From NCBI RefSeq assembly GCF_024701375.2, contig NZ_CP113910.1, forward strand, positions 4,774,001-4,838,000: a stretch of 64,000 bases of DNA. Reading direction: 5' to 3'. Positions 1-7,161 of the stretch are shown here, piece after piece (position 1 is the stretch's first letter; the number at the start of each line of letters is the position of its first letter). The translations under genes and the position numbers were made by a program. Origin of the DNA: Streptomyces sp. KMM 9044. Its GTDB lineage: Bacteria > Actinomycetota > Actinomycetes > Streptomycetales > Streptomycetaceae. The notes under the pieces were generated by a model. It was not told the origin of the DNA, made no database searches, and worked only from the letters and a program-made list of their open reading frames with translations.

Positions 1-550
1 CGATCCCGGCGAAGTCCAGCGCCCAGTTGATCATGCCGTAGTCACGCCCGAAGAGCAGCACGAACACCAGGGAGGCGGCGGCGATCGAGGTGGCGTACGG
101 CGCGAGCATCGCGACCCGGTAGAAGGTCGAGGCACGCAGCTTGTAGTTGAGGATGTGGGCGATGCCCATCGCCATCAGCAGCTGCGGGACGGTCGCGATG
201 ACGCCGATGGTCAGCGTGTTCTGCGCCGCGTTCCAGAAGAACTCGTCGTCGAAGATCCGGGTGAAGTTGTGCAGCCCCACCCAATCCATGTCGGTCGGGG
301 CGGTCAGCTCGACCTGGTGCAGCGAGGCCCAGCCGGTGTACACCAGCGGGAACAGACCGAAGGCGAGGAACAGCAGGAAGAACGGGGAGACGAAGGCGTA
401 CGGGCTCCAGCGCATGTCGCGCTGCCAGCGGCGGGACAGCTTTCGCCGGTGCCGCTCCTCCTGGCTTTCGGGCGCGGTGCTCCCGGGCGGGCGGCCCGGG
501 GCCGCGCCCCCCTTGACGGGGGACGCGGCGGTGTCGTTGCGGGTGGACAT
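1..550 (-). CDS. cebF: Sugar ABC transporter permease CebF, 5' part (runs off the left edge)
   Basis: Inner-membrane permease subunit for cello-oligosaccharide uptake. The visible 183 codons start at the ATG at 550 and stay open to base 1. The N-terminus is a charged cytoplasmic tail with no signal peptide (RRKLSRRWQRDM, about residues 35-46). The first membrane segment follows (SPYAFVSPFFLLFLAFGLF), then a periplasmic stretch with WVGLHNFTRIF, typical of MalF/CebF-type permeases, and two more hydrophobic segments. The start lies 5 nt after the cebE stop, so the two are probably translationally coupled in one operon that continues to the left. The EAA loop lies outside the window. The assignment rests on family resemblance and on the adjacent CebE and CebR genes. 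Confidence 0.9.
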   Translation of the reverse strand, partial: MSTRNDTAASPVKGGAAPGRPPGSTAPESQEERHRRKLSRRWQRDMRWSPYAFVSPFFLLFLAFGLFPLVYTGWASLHQVELTAPTDMDWVGLHNFTRIFDDEFFWNAAQNTLTIGVIATVPQLLMAMGIAHILNYKLRASTFYRVAMLAPYATSIAAASLVFVLLFGRDYGMINWALDFAGI

Positions 551-555
551 TTAGG

Positions 556-1914
556 TCACTTGTCCAGGTTGTTGTCGATGGTCTTGGTGGCCGTCTCCCA
601 GGCTTCCTCGGCGGACTTGCCCTTGGTGACGAGGATGACGCCGTTGTCCGTCAGACCCTGCTGGATGATCTGGTCCTTCGGGCCGATCACCTGGACGGGG
701 ATTTGCTGGGCGGCCTCGGAGAAGATCTCACCGATCGGGGCTTCACCGGTCATGTCGTTCTTGGCGCCGGTCACTTCCGGGCTGCCGAAGGCGGTCTGGG
801 CGCTCGGGAAGCTGCCCTGCACCTCGAACAGCTTGGCCTGCTGCTCGGGAGCGGTCAGCCAGGCGACGAGCCGCTTGGCCTCGTCGACGTTCTTGGCGCT
901 CTTGGGCACGCTCAGGAAGGAGCCGCCCCAGTTACCGGACTTGGGGGGCACGGCGACGTCCCACTTGCCGGCGGCGTCGGGCTGCGACTTGCCCTTGATG
1001 TAGCCGAGCATCCACGGCGGGCAGGCCATCGCGGCGAACTTGTTGTTGGAGATGGTCTGGTCCCAGGACGGCTGGAACTGCGTCTGGGCGCCGATCATGC
1101 CCTTCTCGGCGGCCTCGGCGGTCAGGTCGAAGGCGTCCTTGACGGCCGGGTTGGTCTTGTAGACGACCTCGCCGGAGGCGTCGTAGAACTTCTCCTCCTC
1201 ACTGCTCAGGATCGCGTTGAGCAGACCGCCGGGGGAGTCCAGGAAGGTCGTGCCGTCGGGGGCCTTCTTCTGGTAGTCCTCGCCGACCTCGACGAACTTC
1301 TTCCAGTCGTCCTCCCACAGCTTGGCGACCTCCGCGCGGTCGGACGGCAGCCCGGCCTCCTCGAACAGGTCCTTGCGGTAGCAGATCGCCATCGGGCCGA
1401 TGTCGGTGCCCAGGCCGACGGTCTGGCCGTCCTTGGTGGTGGCCTGCTCCCACTTCCACTCGAGCCAGTCGCTCTTGTTCACGCCCTCGGCCTTGGAGAG
1501 GTCCTCGAGCTTGTCGGACTGGGTGGCGACGATCTCCGCGATGTTGCCCACCTCGACGGCCTGGACGTCCTGCAGGCCGCTGTTGGTGGTGAGGTGGTTG
1601 AGCAGCGCCGGGTAGTAGTTCTCGTTGCGCTCGACAACGTTCTCGGCGATCTTGATGTCCGGGTTCAGCTTCTCGTACTCGGCGTAGAGACCGGCTTCCT
1701 TGAAGCCGAAGGTGCCGAACAGGCCCAGCGTGATCGTGGTCTTGCCCTCGCCGCCCGACGAGGAGTCGGAGCCACCGTCTCCACCGTCTTCGGCGCAGCC
1801 GGCCAGCAGCCCCGTGCCCAGCGACACCACGGCCGCGACGGCCACTGCCTTGCGGGTGAAGAGCTTCCCCCCGTTCGTACGCTGCCGAGAGAGGGGGAGG
1901 GTACGTGCTCGCAT
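556..1914 (-). CDS. cebE: Cellobiose/cellotriose-binding lipoprotein CebE
   Basis: Extracytoplasmic substrate-binding lipoprotein of the cello-oligosaccharide ABC importer, 452 aa. The ATG at 1914 is chosen because AGGAGG lies about 7 nt upstream; an in-frame start at 2043 would place the CebR operator inside the gene. A signal peptide with a twin-charged start and hydrophobic core ends in lipobox LLAGC with Cys40 as lipidation site, followed by a Ser/Gly-rich linker. The rest is a family 1 solute-binding protein (for example GTDIGPMAICYRKDLF, PPWMLGYIKG). It is first in the operon with cebF. A CebR operator lies about 115 bp upstream, so cello-oligosaccharide induction is expected. The substrate is inferred from S. 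coelicolor and S. griseus homologues. Confidence 0.92.
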   Translation of the reverse strand: MRARTLPLSRQRTNGGKLFTRKAVAVAAVVSLGTGLLAGCAEDGGDGGSDSSSGGEGKTTITLGLFGTFGFKEAGLYAEYEKLNPDIKIAENVVERNENYYPALLNHLTTNSGLQDVQAVEVGNIAEIVATQSDKLEDLSKAEGVNKSDWLEWKWEQATTKDGQTVGLGTDIGPMAICYRKDLFEEAGLPSDRAEVAKLWEDDWKKFVEVGEDYQKKAPDGTTFLDSPGGLLNAILSSEEEKFYDASGEVVYKTNPAVKDAFDLTAEAAEKGMIGAQTQFQPSWDQTISNNKFAAMACPPWMLGYIKGKSQPDAAGKWDVAVPPKSGNWGGSFLSVPKSAKNVDEAKRLVAWLTAPEQQAKLFEVQGSFPSAQTAFGSPEVTGAKNDMTGEAPIGEIFSEAAQQIPVQVIGPKDQIIQQGLTDNGVILVTKGKSAEEAWETATKTIDNNLDK

Positions 1915-2028
1915 TGCGTCCTCCTGTTGCCCTGACGTGCCGACCCCCCGGCCAACGGCGTTGTTGGGCCCGTTTTCGTGCTGCGGCTCGGGCGGGGAAC
2001 GTGCGGGTTGTGTATGTGTCAGGTACCG

Positions 2029-2042
2029 TGGGAGCGCTCCCA
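2029..2042. promoter_or_regulatory. CebR operator
   Basis: The sequence TGGGAGCGCTCCCA is a perfect 14-bp palindrome identical to the CebR box described for Streptomyces ceb genes. It lies between the divergent cebE and cebR genes, upstream of cebE. Binding of CebR, relieved by cellobiose or cellotriose, should repress cebEF transcription. This is the only perfect copy I see in the intergenic region. Confidence 0.93.
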
Positions 2043-2119
2043 CGAGTGATGTGTTGAAGGGTTGCGGGTCCGGGCGGGGGTGTCAAGGGAGCAGACGCGG
2101 TGAGATGCGTTCAGTTATC

Positions 2120-2215
2120 GGGCTGTTAACTGGAGGCCCGAAGCTCGCCGACGGGTGACCCGGGGCCCCGGACGGTACCCCTGGCAGGGGGCGCCGCCGT
2201 TCACTGGGCTGTTAA
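2120..2215. repeat. Short direct repeat in the cebR promoter region
   Basis: GGGCTGTTAA occurs at 2120-2129 and again at 2206-2215, 86 bp apart, each preceded by a similar GTTCA-containing stretch. Both copies lie upstream of the cebR start. They could be a regulator site or promoter elements; no known family is recognised. Confidence 0.3.
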
Positions 2216-2256
2216 ATTCCAGGCCAGCGTGACATACGACGGAAGGTGGGGCGTAC

Positions 2257-3312
2257 ATGGCAAGCCACGGAGCGCGGGGCCGCAGCGGAGGCCGCCCCAC
2301 CCTCGAAGAGGTGGCGGTGCGCGCCGGTGTCGGCCGGGGCACCGTCTCCCGGGTGATCAACGGTTCGCCCCGGGTGAGCGACGCCACCCGTGCCGCCGTG
2401 GAGGCCGCCGTGGCGGAGCTCGGTTACGTCCCGAACACGGCTGCCCGCGCCCTGGCCGCCAACCGCACCGACGCGATAGCGCTGGTCGTGCCCGAGCCGG
2501 AGACCCGGTTCTTCGCCGAGCCGTACTTCTCGGGCATGCTGCGCGGCGTGGGGGCGGCGCTCTCCGACACCCGGATGCAGCTGCTGCTGATCTTCGCGGG
2601 CAGTGACCGCGAGCGACAGCGCCTCGCCGACTACCTGGCCGCGCACCGGGTGGACGGCGTGCTCCTGGTCTCCGTGCACGCCGACGACCCGCTGCCCGAC
2701 ATGCTCGCCCAGCTGGAGATCCCGGCGGTGATCAGCGGCCCGAGGTCCGCCGCGGAGACGCTGACCTCGGTCGACTCCGACAACTACGGCGGTGCCCGGC
2801 AGACCGTCGAGCACCTCGTCGGCCGGGGCCGGCACCGCATCGCCCACATCACCGGCCGCCTCGACGTGTACGGCGCGCAGCGGCGCATCGACGGCTACCG
2901 CGACGCCCTGCGCGACGCGGGCCACCCCGAGGACGACCTGATGATCGAGGCGGGCGACTTCTCCGAGGAGGGCGGCCGGCGCGCGATGGCTGCGCTGCTG
3001 GAGCGCCGCCCGGACCTGGACGCGGTCTTCGCCGCCTCCGACGTCACCGCCGCCGGCGCCCGGCACGCCCTGCGGGAGGCGGGCCGCCGTATCCCCGACG
3101 ACGTGGCCCTGGTCGGCTACGACGACTCCGCCATCGCCCGCCACATGGACCCGCCGCTGACCAGCGTGCGCCAGCCCATCGAGGAAATGGGCCGCAGGAT
3201 GATCGACCTCCTCCTCACCGAGGTCGCCGACCGCCGCCCGCCCGCCGCCCGGGAACTGGACCGGAGTCAGGTGGTCCTGGCCACGGAGCTGGTGGCGCGC
3301 GCGTCGTCGTAG
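2257..3312 (+). CDS. cebR: LacI-family cellobiose-utilisation repressor CebR
   Basis: DNA-binding repressor of the ceb operon, 351 aa, the usual LacI/GalR length. The N-terminal helix-turn-helix is at about residues 14-35 (PTLEEVAVRAGVGRGTVSRV), followed by the hinge helix (NTAARALAANRTDAIALVVP) and a periplasmic-binding-protein-like effector domain ending near LTSVRQPIEEMGRRMIDLLL. It is divergent from cebE and near a perfect CebR box. Identity is inferred from the operator, the neighbours and close resemblance to known Streptomyces CebR. Cellobiose or cellotriose is the expected inducer. Confidence 0.93.
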   Translation: MASHGARGRSGGRPTLEEVAVRAGVGRGTVSRVINGSPRVSDATRAAVEAAVAELGYVPNTAARALAANRTDAIALVVPEPETRFFAEPYFSGMLRGVGAALSDTRMQLLLIFAGSDRERQRLADYLAAHRVDGVLLVSVHADDPLPDMLAQLEIPAVISGPRSAAETLTSVDSDNYGGARQTVEHLVGRGRHRIAHITGRLDVYGAQRRIDGYRDALRDAGHPEDDLMIEAGDFSEEGGRRAMAALLERRPDLDAVFAASDVTAAGARHALREAGRRIPDDVALVGYDDSAIARHMDPPLTSVRQPIEEMGRRMIDLLLTEVADRRPPAARELDRSQVVLATELVARASS

Positions 3313-3477
3313 CGCCGCCGGGGCGGGGCGTCCGCGGCGGCGGGGAAGGCACGCCGACGGGTACGCGCCACGCTTCTCGGCATGCCCGGGGCCCGGACCG
3401 AGGGCGGCGCTACGTCATTGCCGGCGCGGCCTCATCGGTGCCCGTGAGGGCGGGGGGGCGGGTGTCCGGGCACGAAG

Positions 3478-3509
3478 AAGGGCTGACCTGTGTTCTCAGG
3501 TCAGCCCTT
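3478..3509 (-). terminator. Intrinsic terminator downstream of tRNA-His
   Basis: A perfect 13-bp inverted repeat (3478-3490 with 3497-3509) surrounds a 6-nt loop, 11 bp beyond the 3' end of the minus-strand tRNA gene. On the minus strand the stem is followed by a short T-rich stretch (TTCTTCG). It probably ends the tRNA-His transcript. Confidence 0.75.
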
Positions 3510-3519
3510 GATCGTTCAG

Positions 3520-3593
3520 GGTGAGTGACGGGACTTGAACCCGCGGCATCCTGGACCACAACCAGGTGCTCTACCAGCTGAGCTACACCCACC
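3520..3593 (-). tRNA. tRNA-His (GTG anticodon)
   Basis: Full cloverleaf on the minus strand. The acceptor stem pairs GTGGGTG with CACTCAC, and an extra G-1 (base 3593) lies opposite C73 (base 3520), the hallmark of tRNA-His. The D-arm is AGCTCAGCTGGTAGAGC, the anticodon loop TTGTGGT reads GTG, and the T-arm carries GGGTTCAAGTCCC. CCA is not encoded. Confidence 0.97.
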
Positions 3594-3712
3594 ATGGCCG
3601 CCATCGGTGGAGAGTGGGTCTTCCCCGACCGGCCGAGAAAAAGTGTACAGGGTCCGAAGGGGTGCTCGCGCCAGGGTTTCGCGGCGCCCGCCGGACGGCG
3701 CCCGGCGCGTGC

Positions 3713-4315
3713 CTACCGGGCAGGCAGGACGTGCTTCGCGGCGATCTCCTTCGCGGTGTCCGAGTCGGGGCCCGGCTGGGGGACGAAGACGGCCTCGCGG
3801 TAGTAGCGCAGCTCCGCGATGGACTCGCGGATGTCGGCCAGCGCGCGGTGGTTGCCGTTCTTCTCGGGGCTGTTGAAGTACGCCCTCGGGTACCAGCGGC
3901 GCGACAGCTCCTTGATGCTGGACACGTCGACGATGCGGTAGTGCAGGTAGTTCTCGAGGGCCGGCATGTCCCGCAGCAGGAAACCGCGGTCCGTGCCCAC
4001 GGAGTTGCCGCACAGGGGGGCCCTGCCGGGCTCCTTGACGTGCTCCTTCACGTACGAGAGGACGCGCTTCTCGGCGTCCTCGAGCGTCGTGCCGTCCGCC
4101 AGCTCGTCGAGCAGCCCGGACGCGGTGTGCATCTGACGCACCACCTCCGGCATCGTCTCCACCGCCCCGCCCGGCGGGCGGATGACGATGTCGACGCCGT
4201 CGCCGAGCACGTTCAGCTCGGAGTCGGTGACGAGGGCGGCCACCTCGATGAGCGCGTCGTCGGACAGCGAGAGGCCGGTCATCTCGCAGTCGATCCACAC
4301 CATGCGATCGTTCAT
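3713..4315 (-). CDS. orn: Oligoribonuclease (3'-5' exoribonuclease)
   Basis: Degrades very short RNAs (2-5 nt, including pGpG from c-di-GMP turnover) to mononucleotides in the cytoplasm; 200 aa, normal family length. The DEDDh exonuclease signature is complete: WIDCEMTGL at residues 6-14 supplies the first Asp/Glu pair, a central Asp follows, and HRALADIRESIAELRYYR near the C-terminus carries the catalytic His and last Asp. The start is the ATG at 4315, which begins directly with the conserved MNDRMVWIDCEMTG; an in-frame start further upstream would run into the adpA terminator hairpin. It is transcribed separately from adpA, between that hairpin and the tRNA gene. Confidence 0.95.
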   Translation of the reverse strand: MNDRMVWIDCEMTGLSLSDDALIEVAALVTDSELNVLGDGVDIVIRPPGGAVETMPEVVRQMHTASGLLDELADGTTLEDAEKRVLSYVKEHVKEPGRAPLCGNSVGTDRGFLLRDMPALENYLHYRIVDVSSIKELSRRWYPRAYFNSPEKNGNHRALADIRESIAELRYYREAVFVPQPGPDSDTAKEIAAKHVLPAR

Positions 4316-4330
4316 ATGTCTAACCTTACG

Positions 4331-4399
4331 GCGTGAGGGAGCGTGGGGGACCGGGCGGCCCCGCTTCGGGCCCGCCCGGTCCCCCACGCTCCCTCACGC
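4331..4399 (-). terminator. Very long terminator hairpin after adpA
   Basis: A near-perfect inverted repeat with at least 28 paired bases per arm (left arm from 4331, right arm to 4399) and a short loop around 4360-4371 (CCGCTTCG). It begins 5 bp after the adpA stop codon and ends 15 bp before the orn start. It should separate the two minus-strand transcripts and protect the adpA mRNA 3' end. Confidence 0.85.
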
Positions 4400-4404
4400 C
4401 CGCC

Positions 4405-5697
4405 TCACGGCGCGCTGCGCTGGCCCGGCACGCTCGCCCGGGCCTGGATGTAGGCCTCCCGGGCCGGATCGGCCGAGGAGGCCGACGCCGCCAGCGAGGG
4501 ACCGCCCAGAGCGCTCGCAGCCGCAGCGCGCCGCGACTGGTGCGGTACCGGGGCGTCCGGATGCAGCGCGGCGGGCGCCTGGCCGGGAGGGCCCGGGTGC
4601 CCGTGCAGGTGCGCCGGCCCGGGCGGGACGGCTCCCGGGGTGCTCGTCAGGCCGTCGGAGTCCTGGTGCCGTTCCGCATGGGGGCGCCGCGCGCGGTACG
4701 CGGCCCGGTAGGCGGCCGGGGACGAACCCAGCTGACGCCGGAAGTGGCCCCGCAGCGCGACCGGTGAGCGGAAGCCGCAGCGGCCCGCGACCTCGTCCAC
4801 CGAGTAGTCCGACGTCTCCAGCAGACGCTGGGCCTGCAGCACCCGCTGTGTGATCAGCCACTGCAGCGGAGCGCTGCCGGTCAGTGAGCGGAAGCGGCGG
4901 TCGAACGTACGACGGCTCATGTACGCGCGTGCCGCCAGCGTCTCCACGTCGAACTGTTCGTGGAGGTGCTCCAGCGCCCAGGCGACGACCTCGGCGAGCG
5001 GGTCGGCGCCGATCTCCTCCGGTAAAGACCTGTCCAGATAGCGTTCCTGACCACCCGTCCGGCGCGGCGGGACGACGAGGCGCCGGGCGAGCGCGCCCGC
5101 CGCCTCGTTGCCGTGGTCCGTGCGCACGATGTGCAGGCACAGATCGATTCCGGCCGCCGTACCGGCGGAGGTCAGCACGTCGCCGTCGTCCACGAAGAGT
5201 TCCCGCGGATCGACGTGCACCGACGGATAGCGTTTCGCCAGCGTCGGCGCGTACATCCAGTGGGTGGTCGCCGGACGGCCGTCCAGCAGGCCGGCCGCCG
5301 CGAGCACGAAGGCGCCGGTGCACAGCCCGACGATGCGGGCGCCTTCCTCATGGGCCCGGCGCAGCGCCTCGAGCGCCTCCTGGGGTGGCGGCGAGGTGAT
5401 CGAACGCCAGGCGGGCACGACAACGGTGCCCGCCCGCGCAATCGCCTCCAGGCCGTGGGGCGCGGTGAGTTCGAGACCCCCCGTGGTCCGCAGCGGGCCG
5501 TCCTCACCGGCACTCACCAGCAGGCGGTAGCGCGGTACGCCGGCGTCCTGCCGGTCGATCCCGAACACCGACAGCGGTATGGAACTCTCGAAGATGGGAC
5601 CGCCGCCGAACAGCAGCACCGCGACGATCTCCTTGCGGCGTCGCCCGGTGAGTTTCCGGGCCGCGGCTTCCGGCGCGGCAGTGGAGTCGTGGCTCAT
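4405..5697 (-). CDS. adpA: AraC-family developmental master regulator AdpA (BldH), TTA-containing
   Basis: Global transcription activator of aerial growth and antibiotic production. The 430 aa comprise an N-terminal DJ-1/ThiJ/PfpI-like dimerisation domain (about residues 25-200, with GLCTGAFVLAAAGLL) and a C-terminal double helix-turn-helix AraC/XylS domain (YMSRRTFDRRFRSLTG; AGRCGFRSPVALRGHFRR). A low-complexity tail rich in Pro, His and Ala follows, somewhat longer than I remember for S. coelicolor AdpA. The linker between domains contains one TTA leucine codon at 5023-5025, the classic bldA-dependent position. The start at 5697 has a purine-rich ribosome site (GAGGGGGG). Upstream lies an 826-bp gene-free region typical of adpA. 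Regulation by bldA tRNA is established for the family. Confidence 0.96.
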   Translation of the reverse strand: MSHDSTAAPEAAARKLTGRRRKEIVAVLLFGGGPIFESSIPLSVFGIDRQDAGVPRYRLLVSAGEDGPLRTTGGLELTAPHGLEAIARAGTVVVPAWRSITSPPPQEALEALRRAHEEGARIVGLCTGAFVLAAAGLLDGRPATTHWMYAPTLAKRYPSVHVDPRELFVDDGDVLTSAGTAAGIDLCLHIVRTDHGNEAAGALARRLVVPPRRTGGQERYLDRSLPEEIGADPLAEVVAWALEHLHEQFDVETLAARAYMSRRTFDRRFRSLTGSAPLQWLITQRVLQAQRLLETSDYSVDEVAGRCGFRSPVALRGHFRRQLGSSPAAYRAAYRARRPHAERHQDSDGLTSTPGAVPPGPAHLHGHPGPPGQAPAALHPDAPVPHQSRRAAAASALGGPSLAASASSADPAREAYIQARASVPGQRSAP

Positions 5698-6523
5698 ACT
5701 GCTAAGCCCCCCTCGGTGGTCGCGGCTCCTCGGTTGTGTCGCACCTGCACGTTTCCCCTCGGTCCTGCACGAGTCCCCCGCCGTAAGACAGTCAAGATCG
5801 AATCTACTGTGTCCCGTCGTGCCCGGGTGGCCAGTTCAGCCCCCGGTGGATTGTCGACTTGGTAACTTGGCGTGAAGCATTCGATCACGAAGGGTTGCAC
5901 TCGTGGGCCGTGCAGGGAAGTGCGCCTTGTCGCGGTGGCCAATCCACGTAGGGTGTCCGGGGTCCCCCGGACCCTTTCCGTGCAGGTCGAATGAGGGTTG
6001 GGGGGTGGTCGCACCCGTTGATGCACAGGTTGCGGAAGTTGGCTGAAAACATGCGGTCGCGTGCGCGGAAACCGGTCAAGCGACCGGTGTCTCCCCGCCG
6101 GGCCGGGGACCGGTCCGGCGGGGCCGTCGCGAGGTCCCTTCCGGGCCGGGCGGGGAGGGGCGGTCGGTGCGGCGGACCCGCTCCGGAGCCGGACGCGCAG
6201 GTGCTTCGTGCGGCGCGTCACGCGGGGTTCAGGCGTGGGCGGCGCCTCGGTCGCCACACCACCGGGGCCGGCACCCCGGCACGCCCCACTCTCACGGCTG
6301 GGCCCGTCCTGTGCAAACCGTCTGTACAGCGCAGCAACCATTGCGTGACGGGTACCCGCTCGGGCATGCTCCGGGATACCCGTCGGCCAGCGTGGACGGG
6401 ATCTGCGCAAAGGAGGAATGCCGCCGTACCCTTGGGGGTAGGGGGTGGGGAAGATGATTCCCGGACACAGCTCCGACGCAGCCTGTCGCCCCTCCTGACA
6501 AGGATCACAACGCCGAGACAGCC
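5698..6523. promoter_or_regulatory. Long adpA upstream regulatory region with candidate AdpA sites
   Basis: No credible gene is seen in these 826 bp between adpA (leftward) and the stress-protein gene (rightward). A perfect match to the AdpA consensus TGGCSNGWWY (TGGCCAGTTC) lies at 5828-5837, and a 9-of-10 match (TGGCGTGAAG) at 5868-5877, about 130 and 170 bp upstream of the adpA start. This suggests autoregulation. The right end must hold the promoter of the stress-protein gene. Confidence 0.5.
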
Positions 6524-7066
6524 ATGGCCGGTCACGAATTCCTCGAACCCGCGGACCGCAAGCGACCCCTCGCCGACCCCACGGCCGCCGAGCCGGTGGG
6601 GGCCGAGCCCCTGGGGGCGGCTCAGTCGCGCCAGCCGTGCGATCCGGCGTTCCGGCACGGTGTCGTCGTCGGTTTCGACGGCTCCACCTCCAGTGAGCGC
6701 GCCCTCGCGTACGCGATCGGCATGGCCCGGCGCTTCGGCTCCGCACTGATCATCGTCCATGTCGCCAACCGGCTCCCGACCACGGTGTGGGCGGGCTGCG
6801 AACCCCCGGTCTTCGTCGACGTCCCCGACCATCGCACCGAGGTCCTCGGTCTCGAGCTCGCCTGCGCGGACTACCTCACCGAGGTGCCCTGGATCCTGGT
6901 CGAGCGCGGCGGCGACATCTGCCACGAACTCGAGGAGGTCGGCCGGGAGTACGAGGCCGACGCGATCGTCGTCGGCTCCACCCACGGTCTCGTCGGCCGG
7001 CTCTTCGGCTCCGTCGCCGGCCGCCTCGCCAAGCGGGCCCAGCGCCCGGTCGTGGTCATTCCCTGA
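6524..7066 (+). CDS. Universal stress protein family protein
   Basis: Single-domain UspA-fold protein of 180 aa. After a 45-residue polar N-terminal extension the domain begins at GVVVGFDGSTSSERALAYAI. It ends with the ATP-binding loop (VVGSTHGLVGRLFGSVAGRL) matching the G-2X-G-9X-G(S/T) pattern, then PVVVIP. ATP binding is therefore likely. It is monocistronic, convergent with the glmS-type gene across a shared terminator. A role in dormancy or stress is family knowledge; nothing here shows the specific signal. Confidence 0.88.
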   Translation: MAGHEFLEPADRKRPLADPTAAEPVGAEPLGAAQSRQPCDPAFRHGVVVGFDGSTSSERALAYAIGMARRFGSALIIVHVANRLPTTVWAGCEPPVFVDVPDHRTEVLGLELACADYLTEVPWILVERGGDICHELEEVGREYEADAIVVGSTHGLVGRLFGSVAGRLAKRAQRPVVVIP

Positions 7067-7104
7067 CGCGTGGGCGGGGCAGGGCGCTCGCCCCCGCCCA
7101 CGCG
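7067..7104. terminator. Bidirectional terminator between the stress-protein and glmS genes
   Basis: A 13-bp perfect inverted repeat (7067-7079 with 7092-7104) and a 12-nt loop, directly after the stress-protein stop codon. It lies between convergent genes, so it can serve both. Confidence 0.75.
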
Positions 7105-7161
7105 GGTGTGCCTGGTGCCGTCGGGAGCCGGCCGGCCGCGCGACCGCTCGACGGTGACCGC

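Noticed and set aside
556..2043. An earlier start for cebE at 2043
   Set aside because: It would place the CebR operator within the coding region and put 43 residues before an otherwise normal lipoprotein signal; the ATG at 1914 has a perfect ribosome site.
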